Origin: JBBWZH01 sp035544115
GTDB lineage: Bacteria > Actinomycetota > Actinomycetes > Mycobacteriales > CADCTP01
Direction: 5' to 3'
Length of the DNA: 64,000 nt
Assembly (NCBI GenBank): GCA_963714145.1
Contig: OY970235.1
Coordinates: forward strand, 992,001-1,056,000
Under the pieces are notes generated by a model. The model was not told where the DNA came from, searched no databases, and saw only the letters and a program-made list of their open reading frames with translations. Positions 44,988-53,165 of this stretch are shown here, in pieces; the stretch's first letter is position 1, and each line of letters opens with the position of its first letter. The position numbers were made by a program, and so were the translations under genes.

Positions 44988-45848
44988 ATGCGGAGCAAGG
45001 ACTACGGCCGGGACGTGCTCAGCCCGGAGGCGGTGCGGGCCCGTCGCAGGACGGTGCCCGAGGTGACCGCCGAGCCGGACCTGGTGGTGGAGGAGGCCGG
45101 TACCGGCTTCTGCGGCGCGGTGGTCGAGTGCGCCAAGGACGCGGTCACGCTGGAGGACCGGCGCGGCAAGCGCCGGATGTTCCCGCTGGCCGCGGCCGGC
45201 TTCCTGCTGGACGGCCAGGTGGTGACGCTGACCCGGCCGCGGCCGGCGCCGCCCGGGCCGCGCCGGCCGGGGCGCACGGCGTCCGGCTCGGTCGCGGTCG
45301 CGGCCGCCCCGGCCCGGGTGGCCCGGGCCAGCCGGATCTGGGTGGAGGGCATCCACGACGCCGCGCTGGTGGAGCGGATCTGGGGCGATGACCTGCGCGT
45401 CGAGGGCGTCGTGGTGGAGCCGCTGGACGGGGTGGACGAGCTGGCCGCGGCGGTCCGGGAATTCGGCCCGGCGCCGCACCGGCGGCTCGGCGTGCTGGTC
45501 GACCACCTGGTCGCCGGCAGCAAGGAGAGCCGCATCGTCGCCGCCGTCCGCGATCCGAACGTGCTGATCAACGGCCACCCGTACGTGGACGTCTGGCAGG
45601 CGGTGAAGCCGGCCGCGGTCGGCATCCGGGCCTGGCCGGGGGTGCCCCGCGGCATCCCCTGGAAGGAAGGCATCTGCCAGGCCCTGGGGGTGTCGGACCC
45701 GATCGAGATGTGGCGCCGGGTGCTGGCCGGCGTGCGCAGCTACGCGGACGTCGAGGTGCCGCTGTTGCGGGCGGTCGAGCACCTGATCGATTTCGTTACG
45801 GTGGGTTCATCTTCGCCGTCCGAGCCGGGGGCCGACGTGGCAGGATGA
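44988..45848 (+). CDS. DUF3097 family protein
   Basis: A 286-residue member of DUF3097, a family almost confined to actinobacteria. Characteristic stretches are YGRDVLSPE, EAGTGFCGAVVECAKDAVTL, RIWVEGIHDAALVERIWGDD, LGVLVDHLVAGSKESRIV, HPYVDVWQAVKP and GIPWKEGICQALGV. The middle part (EGIHDAAL...VDHLVAGSKESRI) resembles TOPRIM-like acidic motifs, so a nucleic-acid role is possible, but the function is unknown. It ends 4 bases before the nfeD start, so nfeD is likely translated from the same mRNA. Confidence 0.9.
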   Translation: MRSKDYGRDVLSPEAVRARRRTVPEVTAEPDLVVEEAGTGFCGAVVECAKDAVTLEDRRGKRRMFPLAAAGFLLDGQVVTLTRPRPAPPGPRRPGRTASGSVAVAAAPARVARASRIWVEGIHDAALVERIWGDDLRVEGVVVEPLDGVDELAAAVREFGPAPHRRLGVLVDHLVAGSKESRIVAAVRDPNVLINGHPYVDVWQAVKPAAVGIRAWPGVPRGIPWKEGICQALGVSDPIEMWRRVLAGVRSYADVEVPLLRAVEHLIDFVTVGSSSPSEPGADVAG

Positions 45849-45852
45849 TTAC

Positions 45853-46287
45853 GTGCACGCCTGGGTGATCTGGCTGATCGCGGCCGGCGTGTTCGCGATC
45901 GCCGAGACGCTGTCGGTCGACTTCGTGCTGCTGATGATCGCCGGTGGGGCGCTGGCCGCGGCCGGGGTCGCGGCGCTGGCCGCCCCGGTCGCGCTGCAGT
46001 TCGCGGTGTTCGCGGTGGCCGCGGTCGCGCTGGTGGGCGTGGTCCGGCCGATGGCCAAGCGCCGGCTGGAACTGCCGCACCACGAGCGGATGGGCATCGA
46101 GGCGCTGATCGGCAAGAACGCCGTGGTCACCCGGACCGTCGACCAGCAGGGCGGCCGGGTCAAGCTGGCCGGCGAGGAGTGGTCGGCGGAGGCCTACGAT
46201 CCCACCCAGGTGCTGGAGATCGGCCGCACCGTGAAGGTGATGGAGATCCGCGGCGCCGCCGCGATCGTGTGGGCGGCCGAGCCGTGA
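45853..46287 (+). CDS. NfeD-family membrane protein
   Basis: A 144-residue NfeD protein (short, protease-less form). Two to three membrane helices (WVIWLIAAGVFAIAETL, FVLLMIAGGALAAAGVAALA, VALQFAVFAVAAVALVGVV) are followed by a soluble OB-fold domain: MGIEALIGKNAVVTRTVD...GRVKLAGEEWSAEA...GRTVKVMEIRG. NfeD proteins pair with SPFH/stomatin proteins in membrane microdomains; the SPFH gene follows 69 bases downstream. GTG 45853 is 4 bases after the DUF3097 stop codon. Confidence 0.95.
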   Translation: MHAWVIWLIAAGVFAIAETLSVDFVLLMIAGGALAAAGVAALAAPVALQFAVFAVAAVALVGVVRPMAKRRLELPHHERMGIEALIGKNAVVTRTVDQQGGRVKLAGEEWSAEAYDPTQVLEIGRTVKVMEIRGAAAIVWAAEP

Positions 46288-46356
46288 TCCGCTGGCGGAA
46301 CCGCCGGCACAACCCGACGTCGTACCGAGACATTTCCTCCGTCCGGGAGCCCTGAT

Positions 46357-47697
46357 ATGCAACCTGCGATCGTGGTATTCATCGTCCTCGCGGTCTTCGC
46401 GATGGTCGTCGTCATCCGGACGCTGCGGATCATCCCGCAGGCCCGGGCCGCCGTGGTGGAGCGGCTGGGCCGCTACCAGCGCACCCTGGAGCCCGGTATC
46501 CACGTGCTGGTCCCGTTCGCGGACCGGATCCGGACCATGATCGACCTGCGCGAGCAGGTGGTGACGTTCCCGCCGCAGCCGGTGATCACCTCGGACAACC
46601 TGACCGTGAACATCGACACGGTCGTCTACTTCCAGGTCACCGAGCCGCGGGCGGCCACGTACGCGATCAACAACTACATCCAGGCGGTCGAGCAGCTGAC
46701 CATCACCACGCTGCGGAACGTGGTCGGCTCGCTGAACCTGGAGGAGACGCTGACCTCCCGCGACCAGATCAACCACCAACTGCGCGGCGTGCTGGACGAA
46801 GCCACCGGCAAGTGGGGCATCCGGGTCGCCCGGGTCGAGCTGAAGGCGATCGACCCGCCACCGTCCATTCAGGACGCGATGGAGAAGCAGATGCGGGCCG
46901 ACCGGGACAAGCGCGCGATCATCCTGCAGGCCGAGGGTGCCCGGGAATCCTCGATCAAGACCGCCGAGGGCCAGAAGGCGGCGCAGATCCTGGGCGCCGA
47001 GGGGCAGAAGCAGGCCGCCATTCTCGCCGCCGAGGCCGACCGGCAGAGCCGCATCCTGCGCGCCGAGGGTGAGCGCGCCGCCCGGTACCTGGCCGCGCAG
47101 GGCCAGGCGAAGGCCATCGAGACCGTGTTCTCCTCGATCCACGCCGCCGACCCGGACCCGAAGCTGCTCGCCTACCAGTACCTGCAGACGCTGCCGCAGA
47201 TCGCCCAGGGCGACGCGAACAAGGTCTGGATCATCCCGAGCGAGTTCTCGAAGGCGTTGGAAGGCCTGGCCGGGCTGACCGGCGCGGGCGGTGGCGGCGG
47301 CGGCGGCGGTGAGTCGGGCGGGTCCTGGCTGACCGAGGCAGGCAAGGCGCCGGCCAGCGAGCGGCCCTACGAGTCGCTGGACACCACCGAATGGTTCGAC
47401 TCGAAGCTGCCGCCGGCCCGGGAGCAGCCGGAGGCGCAACTGCGCGCGTCCGACCTGGACGAGGAAACCCGGCGCGCGCACCAGGGCATGTCCGACTTCG
47501 GTGACGGCGAGGCGGACGTGGACGAGCCGCCGGCACCGCCCCGGCTGCCCGCCGGGCCGCCGCCCAGCCAGCCGTACCAGGGCCCGCCGACCGGCCCGGG
47601 CTACGGCCCGGGGCAGGGCGGCCCGCCGCAGGGCGGCCCGTACCCGGGCGCCGGCCCGCAGTACCCGCCGCCCCCCGGCTACCCGCCGAACCGCTGA
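46357..47697 (+). CDS. SPFH/stomatin-like protein (QmcA/paraslipin type)
   Basis: A 446-residue membrane-anchored SPFH protein. It has an N-terminal helix (AIVVFIVLAVFAMVVVI), then the stomatin core: IIPQARAAVVERLGRYQRTLEPGIHVLVPF, REQVVTFPPQPVITSDNLTV, VVGSLNLEETLTSRDQIN and VELKAIDPPPSIQDAMEKQM. A coiled-coil with repeated Ala-Glu-Gly phrases (QAEGARESSIKTAEGQKAAQ) mediates oligomerisation. The C-terminal ~125 residues are Gly/Pro-rich and disordered (GGGGGGGE, PYPGAGPQYPPPPGYPP), longer than in most homologues. With NfeD it forms a conserved pair, probably organising membrane microdomains or acting with proteases. Confidence 0.95.
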   Translation: MQPAIVVFIVLAVFAMVVVIRTLRIIPQARAAVVERLGRYQRTLEPGIHVLVPFADRIRTMIDLREQVVTFPPQPVITSDNLTVNIDTVVYFQVTEPRAATYAINNYIQAVEQLTITTLRNVVGSLNLEETLTSRDQINHQLRGVLDEATGKWGIRVARVELKAIDPPPSIQDAMEKQMRADRDKRAIILQAEGARESSIKTAEGQKAAQILGAEGQKQAAILAAEADRQSRILRAEGERAARYLAAQGQAKAIETVFSSIHAADPDPKLLAYQYLQTLPQIAQGDANKVWIIPSEFSKALEGLAGLTGAGGGGGGGGESGGSWLTEAGKAPASERPYESLDTTEWFDSKLPPAREQPEAQLRASDLDEETRRAHQGMSDFGDGEADVDEPPAPPRLPAGPPPSQPYQGPPTGPGYGPGQGGPPQGGPYPGAGPQYPPPPGYPPNR

Positions 47698-47757
47698 TCC
47701 CGGGGCGGCGGCAGCCCGGCTCGGCCGGCCGCTCGACGCTCATCGGCCGGCGCCGGC

Positions 47758-49047
47758 TCACTCGGCGGCGGAACTGCGCCCGGGTGCGGCGGCCAGTGCC
47801 GGCGCCGGCGGGTCCGCCGCCGGCGCGTCGGCTGCCGGCGCGGTCGCTGGGGTGTCCACATCGGACGGTGCGGGCGGCCGGGTGAGCAGGTAGCCGGCGG
47901 CGGCGAGGACGACCGTGACCATCGCGGCGATCAGCAGCCGGTAGTCGATGACCACGGCGAGGCCGGCGCCGAGCGCGATCGAGACCGTCTGCGGCGTGCT
48001 GAGCAGGACGTCCACCGCGGCGAACGCGCGGCCCTGCAGGTGCGCCGGAGTGCTCCGCTGCAGCGTCGTGAACAGCGCGACGACCAGCGCCGGCACCCCG
48101 GCACCGAGGATCGCCATGCCGGCCAGCACCACCCCGGTGACCGGCACCGCGAGCAGGCCGGCGCCGGTGCCGATCAGCAGCATGCCGGTGGCGGCCGCGC
48201 GGGCGCCGCCGAGCCGGCGGACCAGCCGGGCCGACGCCAGCCCGCCGAGCACGGCGCCGACCGCCATGGCCATCTCGAGCACGCCGACGAAGGCCGGCGG
48301 GCGGTGCAGCGCGGTGTCCACCACCGCGAAGATCACGGTCTCGGCGAAGCCGGCCACCAGCGTGGTGAGGGCGGCCGCGACCAGCAGCTGGCGCAGCGGG
48401 ACGGTCCGCCGCACGTGCCCTATCCCGGCGACCAGCTCGGACCGCCAGGTGGCGGTGCGGTCGGGCCGGGCGGGCGCCGGGTCGGCGACCCGCAGCAGCC
48501 GCAGCGCGCCGGCCGCGAGCAGGAAGGTGGCCGCGTCCAGCAGCGCGACCACGCCGCCGCCGGCCACCGTGTAGAGCCCGGCCCCGGCCAGCGGGGCGAG
48601 CAGCCGCATCGCCTCCTGCATGGTGCGCAGCGCGCCGTTCGCGTCGGCGAGCATGCTGTCGTCCGGCACCAGCGTCCGCAGCAGCGCCGACTGGCCGGCG
48701 CCGAGCACGGTGTACGCGCCGCCGTAGCCGAGCGTGATCGCGTAGATGAGCCAGAGCTGACCGGCGCCGCGGACCAGCAGCAGCCCGCTGACCAGCACCG
48801 CCGCGGTCAGATTGACGATGGTCAGCAGCCGCAGCCGGCGGCTGCGGTCGACCAGCAGGCCGGCCGCCGGGGACAGCAGCGCCGGCGCCAGGAACGCGAA
48901 GAAGACCAGCGCGGCGGCCGAGTTCGAGCCGGTCAGCGACTTGGCCCAGATCGCCAGCGCCAGCCAGAGCGCGCTGTCACCGAACATGGACAGCGCCTGG
49001 GCACTGAGGTAGATCCGCAGGTCGCGGTGGGCGAGCAGGGCACGCAT
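47758..49047 (-). CDS. MFS transporter, probable drug efflux
   Basis: A 429-residue major facilitator with about 12 membrane helices. The N-terminus (RDLRIYLSAQALSMFGDSALWLALAIWAKSLTG) and the motif GLLVDRSRRLRLL, the family's loop 2-3 signature, match the MFS_3/enterobactin-exporter-like group of actinobacterial efflux pumps. ATG 49047 has GAAGGAG 8 bases upstream. The tail after helix 12 is Ala/Pro-rich. It lies 212 bases downstream of an ArsR-type regulator gene on the same strand, suggesting that the regulator controls this exporter. Substrate unknown. Confidence 0.9.
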   Translation of the reverse strand: MRALLAHRDLRIYLSAQALSMFGDSALWLALAIWAKSLTGSNSAAALVFFAFLAPALLSPAAGLLVDRSRRLRLLTIVNLTAAVLVSGLLLVRGAGQLWLIYAITLGYGGAYTVLGAGQSALLRTLVPDDSMLADANGALRTMQEAMRLLAPLAGAGLYTVAGGGVVALLDAATFLLAAGALRLLRVADPAPARPDRTATWRSELVAGIGHVRRTVPLRQLLVAAALTTLVAGFAETVIFAVVDTALHRPPAFVGVLEMAMAVGAVLGGLASARLVRRLGGARAAATGMLLIGTGAGLLAVPVTGVVLAGMAILGAGVPALVVALFTTLQRSTPAHLQGRAFAAVDVLLSTPQTVSIALGAGLAVVIDYRLLIAAMVTVVLAAAGYLLTRPPAPSDVDTPATAPAADAPAADPPAPALAAAPGRSSAAE

Positions 49048-49259
49048 CGGTCGGTCTCCTTCGGGTCCGGTGCCGCCCGCCGCCGGCCCGTGGGCAGGCA
49101 GCGTCGACCGGCCGGCGACGGGCCGGTAGGGCAGCGGCAGGGCAGGGGGCATCGCCGGCCGGTTGGTCGGCGGCCGGGGCGGTCGGGGTGCGCTAGAGGT
49201 TCGGTCCCGGCTACGCCGCGGTGGGCGCCGCCGGGGCGGCCGGGTGGACGGTCAGCGGG

Positions 49260-50069
49260 CTACCGGGATGCCGGTGGCCCCGGCGGTTCCGGTGAGGACT
49301 GCGGTGCCGGGGATCCCGGCGGTGCCGGGGATCGCGGGGATCGCGGTGGTGCCGGCGGTGTCGGGGATTGCGGTCGTGTCGGGGATCGCGGTCGGGTCGG
49401 GGCAGCCGGCGGCGTGGGCGCTGCCGGCAGCGTCGGCGCCGCCGGCGGCGTCGGCGCCGTCGGGGGCTCGGGGGGCGTCGGCGGCGCGGGCGGCGTCGGG
49501 GTGGACGGGTGGGGGAGGCGGAGCGGGATCAGGTAGGCGGAGATGGCCACCGGCAGTGCGTCCGGCGGGTTTTCGCGGCCGGCGTACGGCAGCACCGCGG
49601 CCGCGATCACGGCGCTGAGCGCCTCCAGTTCGGCGGCGGTCAGGTGCAGGGTCAGGTGCATCTCGTCGGCGGCGGCGCGCCACTGCGGCGGGTAGGAGTC
49701 GCGGGTGGCCAGCCAGCGGGCCAGGTACTCCTGCTCGCGCTCGCGCAGCAGGCCGACCAGCGCCTGCGCGGCGACCTGGCCCTCCGGGGTGAGCTCATCC
49801 CCCTGGACCCGGGACACCGCGCGCCGGATCCGCCATGGCCGCTGCCGGCCGCGGCCGCCCTCGGCCTCTTCGACGAACCCGTACTTGGCCAGCGTGCGCA
49901 GGTGGAACGAGGTGTTGGCGGGGCTCTCGTCGATCAGCTCGCCGGCCTGGGTGGCGGTCAGCGGGCCGTCCTGCTCGAGCGCCTCCAGCAACGCCAGCCG
50001 GACCGGGTGGGTCAACGCCCGCAGCGTCCGCGGGTCGGTGATGCTCCGGTGCGGCACGTCGGAAGACAT
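49260..50069 (-). CDS. ArsR-type winged-helix regulator with long Pro-rich tail
   Basis: A 269-residue regulator. Residues ~8-90 form an ArsR-like winged helix (DPRTLRALTHPVRLALLEALEQDGPLTATQAGELIDE...NTSFHLRTLAKYGFVEEA). A helical effector/dimer domain runs to about residue 185, of the kind seen in regulators of MFS pumps. The C-terminal ~80 residues are almost only Pro, Thr, Ala, Ser and Arg (PTPPAAPTLPAAPTPPAAPT), an unusual extension. ATG 50069 has an excellent promoter with a -10 6 bases upstream and two TTTCGAAA palindromes, suggesting leaderless, autoregulated expression. The MFS gene follows. Confidence 0.9.
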   Translation of the reverse strand: MSSDVPHRSITDPRTLRALTHPVRLALLEALEQDGPLTATQAGELIDESPANTSFHLRTLAKYGFVEEAEGGRGRQRPWRIRRAVSRVQGDELTPEGQVAAQALVGLLREREQEYLARWLATRDSYPPQWRAAADEMHLTLHLTAAELEALSAVIAAAVLPYAGRENPPDALPVAISAYLIPLRLPHPSTPTPPAPPTPPEPPTAPTPPAAPTLPAAPTPPAAPTRPRSPTRPQSPTPPAPPRSPRSPAPPGSPAPQSSPEPPGPPASR

Positions 50070-50070
50070 G

Positions 50071-50105
50071 TTTCGAAACTAGACTTTCGAAAGAACTGTT
50101 GTCAA
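50071..50105 (-). promoter_or_regulatory. Promoter and probable operator of the ArsR-type gene
   Basis: On the minus strand TTGACA (50105-50100), an 18-base spacer and TAGTTT (50081-50076) precede ATG 50069 by 6 bases. TTTCGAAA palindromes at 50071-50078 and 50085-50092 are 14 bases apart and overlap or flank the -10, an ideal site for self-repression by a dimeric regulator. Confidence 0.7.
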
Positions 50106-50110
50106 GGTGT

Positions 50111-50968
50111 TCAGGAGTGGTGGTGCCCGCCGGTGCCGTGCGGGTGGGAATGGGTGGCGTCGTCGTGCCGGTGGGTGTGCTCGTGCACCAGGTTCACGCC
50201 GAGCAGCAACGGCAGGTCGGCCAGCACCTCGGCCGGCGTGCCGGAGCCGGCGATGCCGTGCTCCTCGCTGAAGACCAGGCAGCGGTCGGCGACCCGGTCC
50301 AGTGCCTCCAGGTCGTGCGTGGCCAGCACGATCGTCTTGCCGGCGGCGTGCAGTTCGGCCAGCAGGTCGCGCAGCCAGCCCTGGGTGCGCGGGTCGAGCG
50401 CGGCGGTCGGCTCGTCGAACAGCAGCACGTCCGGGTTCATCACCAGCACCGACGCGATCGCCACCTTCTTCTTCTGCCCACCGGACAGCTGGAACGGGGC
50501 CCGGTCGGCCAGCTCGGTGAGGTCCAGCAGGTGCAGCACGTCGTCCACCCGGGCGGCCGTCTCGTCCCGGCTCAGGCCCAGTTGCAGGCAGCCGAACGCG
50601 ACCTCCTCGCGGACGGTGGGGGAGAACAGCTGCACATCGGAGTTCTGGAAGACGAAGCCGACCCGGGAGCGGAAGCCGCGGGAGAACTGCTCGTCCTCCA
50701 GCGCGTCCTCGGTGACCGGCTGGCCGAACGCGGTGTAGCTGCCGCTGTCCGGGAAGACCAGCCCGTCCAGCAGCTTGAGCAGGGTGGACTTGCCGCAGCC
50801 GTTGGCGCCGAGCAGCGCCAGCCGCTCGCCCTGGCGCACCTGCAGCGACACCCCGGCCAGCGCCGGGAACCGGCCCAGGTACGAGTAGTGCAGATCGGCG
50901 CAGGCCAGCAGCACGCCGCCCGGCTCGACCGGCTGGTGCTCGTGCGCCACGGTCGCCTCGCTGTGCAT
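50111..50968 (-). CDS. cbiO: Cobalt/nickel ECF transporter ATPase CbiO with His-rich tail
   Basis: A 285-residue ABC ATPase. Walker A is LLGANGCGKSTLLKLL, the Q loop is FVFQNSDVQLFSPTV, the signature is QLSGGQKKKVAIASVL, Walker B is VLLFDEPTAALD and the switch His is LATHD, all typical of CbiO/NikO. The C-terminus HEHTHRHDDATHSHPHGTG is a His-rich metal-binding tail, consistent with Co2+ or Ni2+ handling. ATG 50968 lies 2 bases after the cbiQ stop codon, so the order cbiM-cbiQ-cbiO is one operon. Energises import through the CbiQ/CbiM membrane complex. Confidence 0.94.
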   Translation of the reverse strand: MHSEATVAHEHQPVEPGGVLLACADLHYSYLGRFPALAGVSLQVRQGERLALLGANGCGKSTLLKLLDGLVFPDSGSYTAFGQPVTEDALEDEQFSRGFRSRVGFVFQNSDVQLFSPTVREEVAFGCLQLGLSRDETAARVDDVLHLLDLTELADRAPFQLSGGQKKKVAIASVLVMNPDVLLFDEPTAALDPRTQGWLRDLLAELHAAGKTIVLATHDLEALDRVADRCLVFSEEHGIAGSGTPAEVLADLPLLLGVNLVHEHTHRHDDATHSHPHGTGGHHHS

Positions 50969-50970
50969 CG

Positions 50971-51903
50971 TCAGGCCCCCACTGCCCGGTCGGCGAGCAG
51001 CAGCCCGGCCGCGGCGAGCACGGTGGCCACCGCCCAGATGCCGTCCACCGCGCGCAGCCGGAAGCCGGTGGTGCTGACCGCGTCGCCGCGGAAGCCACGG
51101 GCCGTCATCGCCTGGTGCACCTCCTCGGAGAGCTGGTGCGCCTTGCCGAACAGGGTGCCGACGCTGGCCGCGATGAACCGCCGCCCCTCCTTGGCCGTGC
51201 CGTCGCCGCCGACGGTACGTGCCTGCCGGGCGGTGAACATGTCCGACACGATGCCGAGCAGCAGGTACAGGTAGCGGTACGCCATCCCGATGATCAGCAC
51301 GAAGATCCGCGGCACGCCGACCGCGCGCAGCGCCGCCAGCAGCCGCGGCCAGCTGATCGTCAGCGTCAGCAGCAGCACCAGCGAGATCGAGGTGGCGACC
51401 CGGGTGACGATCAGCCCGGCGGCGTGCAGGCCCTGCGCGGTGAACCCCTGCGGCTGGCCGTGCCAGTGCCACAAGGTCAGCACGACGTCCCCATGGGTGA
51501 TCACCGACAAGGTGGCGGGCAGCACCACGATGCCGGTGAAGATCGGGACGAACAGCCAGACCCGCCGGATGAAGTACCAGACCGACAGCCCGGACGCGGC
51601 CGCCAGCAGCAGCGTGCCGGCGTACCCGGCGGCCAGCACCGGCAGGTTGTGCACCAGGCCGACCGCGACCAGCAGCGCCAGCACGCTGGCCAGCGCGACC
51701 CGCGGGTCGAGGCGTTGCAGCAGGCCGGGCCGGCCGGCCAGGTCGTCGCTGAACATGGTCCGGCGGACCAGGTCGGCGCCGCCGGCCAGGGTCTTGGCCA
51801 CGAAGCTGCCCTTGCGCCGCTTGCCGATGCAGCCGCACGGGCAGAGCCCGACCTCGGCGGTGAGCAACCAGTCCGGGGTGCGCCGGGCCGCCGTCGCGGT
51901 CAC
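50971..51903 (-). CDS. cbiQ: Cobalt/nickel ECF transporter transmembrane protein CbiQ
   Basis: A 310-residue membrane coupling (T) component with about five or six helices and the ATPase-coupling motifs near the C-terminus (GRRFIAASVGTLFGKAH, EEVHQAMTARGFRGD, the Ala-Arg-Gly signature). The first ~60 residues precede the core (LLQRLDPRVALASVLALLVAV) and include a small Cys cluster CPCGCIGKRRKGSF, which could bind metal or form a zinc knuckle. GTG 51903 overlaps the cbiM stop codon (GTGA). Confidence 0.93.
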   Translation of the reverse strand: MTATAARRTPDWLLTAEVGLCPCGCIGKRRKGSFVAKTLAGGADLVRRTMFSDDLAGRPGLLQRLDPRVALASVLALLVAVGLVHNLPVLAAGYAGTLLLAAASGLSVWYFIRRVWLFVPIFTGIVVLPATLSVITHGDVVLTLWHWHGQPQGFTAQGLHAAGLIVTRVATSISLVLLLTLTISWPRLLAALRAVGVPRIFVLIIGMAYRYLYLLLGIVSDMFTARQARTVGGDGTAKEGRRFIAASVGTLFGKAHQLSEEVHQAMTARGFRGDAVSTTGFRLRAVDGIWAVATVLAAAGLLLADRAVGA

Positions 51904-52991
51904 CGGTGCTCCGCGGCGCCGGCGTCCGCGCCGGCCAGCGCCGGGGCCGGGGCCGGGGCCGGCGTCGGGGTGCCGCGCAGCCGGCGCAGCAGCACCGCGA
52001 CCCCGGCTACCACCAGGCCGACCACCGCGACCCCGACCACCGCGGAGAGCAGGTACTGCCAGGCGCCGCCGTCGCCGTACCCGGGCAGCAGCGCGTTGCC
52101 CCAGAAGTCGGAGTACTTCTGTAGCCCGTCGGGTACCGCGGACAGGCCGTACCGGCCGAGATCCAGGTCGGCCGGGGCGTCCTCGCCGAACGCGCCGCCG
52201 GGGGCGAGCAGGCCGAGCGGGGTGAGCAGCACCATCGCGCCGACGCCGACCAGGCCGGCGACCACCGGGCGGACCGGCCGGCGGCTGACCTCGGCATCGG
52301 TCAGCGGGACGTGCGGGGCGTTGATCCGCAGCAGCGGCACGTTGGCCCGCTGCAGGTAGGCGATCACCGCGCCGGTCACCGCGCCCTCGACCAGGCCGGC
52401 GATCAGCAGGTGCGGGATCATCATCGCCGGGATCGTCTGGGCCAGGTGGAACGGCGCGTACAGCGGGGTGCCGTCGGCCTTGTGGAACAGCGTGGGCTGC
52501 AGCCCGAACTCGATCGCGGCGGCCAGCGCCGCCGCGTTGATCCCGACGTAGCCGCCGACCGCGGCGGCCACCACCCGGCGCGGCGAGGAGAGCCCGGTGT
52601 TGCGGGCCAGCAGCCGGTACACGCCGTACGCGACGAAGGGCAGCAGTACCGCCATGTTGAACGCGTTGGCGGGGAACGCGAGGATCCCGCCGTCACCGAA
52701 GAACAGCGCCTGGATCAGCAGTGCCACCGAGACCGCGATACAGGCCGCCCAGGGCCCGAGCAGTACCGCGATCAGGCCGGCGCCGACCGCGTGCGCGGTG
52801 GTGCCGTCCGGGATCGGCACGTTCAGCATCATGATCACGAAGGAGAACGCGGCGCCGACGGCGACCAGCGGGACGTACCTGGTCTTGACCACGTTCTGCA
52901 CCCGGTGGCTGGCCTGGTACCAGGTGGGCAGCATCACCAAGGTGAAGGCGGCGCTGGTCTGCGGGCTGAGGTAGCCGTCGGGAATGTGCAT
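51900..52991 (-). CDS. cbiM: Cobalt/nickel substrate-binding membrane protein CbiM with PDGLE domain
   Basis: A 363-residue fusion. The N-terminus MHIPDGYLSPQTSAA is the CbiM/NikM hallmark, whose N-terminal Met-His-Ile-Pro loop binds Co2+/Ni2+ inside the membrane. About seven helices form the core, with LLGPWAACIAVSVALLIQALFFGDGGI typical of the family. A C-terminal PDGLE/CbiN-like part follows (SAVPDGLQKYSDFWGNALLPGYG), then a last helix and an Ala/Pro tail. ATG 52991 has GGGAGG 7 bases upstream. The upstream region shows no cobalamin riboswitch and no recognised Ni/Co operator. Confidence 0.95.
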   Translation of the reverse strand: MHIPDGYLSPQTSAAFTLVMLPTWYQASHRVQNVVKTRYVPLVAVGAAFSFVIMMLNVPIPDGTTAHAVGAGLIAVLLGPWAACIAVSVALLIQALFFGDGGILAFPANAFNMAVLLPFVAYGVYRLLARNTGLSSPRRVVAAAVGGYVGINAAALAAAIEFGLQPTLFHKADGTPLYAPFHLAQTIPAMMIPHLLIAGLVEGAVTGAVIAYLQRANVPLLRINAPHVPLTDAEVSRRPVRPVVAGLVGVGAMVLLTPLGLLAPGGAFGEDAPADLDLGRYGLSAVPDGLQKYSDFWGNALLPGYGDGGAWQYLLSAVVGVAVVGLVVAGVAVLLRRLRGTPTPAPAPAPALAGADAGAAEHR

Positions 52992-53107
52992 CGCGTCGCC
53001 TCCCGCGGTAACTGGTGTCTTCGGATACGAACGGTACGCGAACGGGTTGCGCCCGCAACTCGATCGCTGCTCGTTCGTTCCCGGACCCGGCGCGGATGGG
53101 CCCCCGG

Positions 53108-53165
53108 CCGGCACCGGTCGGCCGGAACCACCGGCACCGGTCGGCTAGAACCGTCGGCTAGAACC
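53108..53165. repeat. Tandem repeats spanning the stop codon of the Eis-like gene
   Basis: CCGGCACCGGTCGGCCGGAAC (at 53108) is repeated with changes from 53131, and its last 13 bases, GTCGGCTAGAACC, occur twice in tandem (53140-53152 and 53153-53165). The second copy contains the TAG stop of the minus-strand gene. Confidence 0.75.

Noticed and set aside
41501..44998. A 1165-codon minus-strand reading frame
   Set aside because: It runs antisense across well-supported genes (acidic protein, hemH) and has the Arg/Gly/Ala-rich composition of a GC-bias shadow frame.
52992..53157. A possible cobalamin riboswitch or Ni/Co operator upstream of cbiM
   Set aside because: I searched for the B12-box core and found none; only a short GTTGC-gccc-GCAAC hairpin is present.
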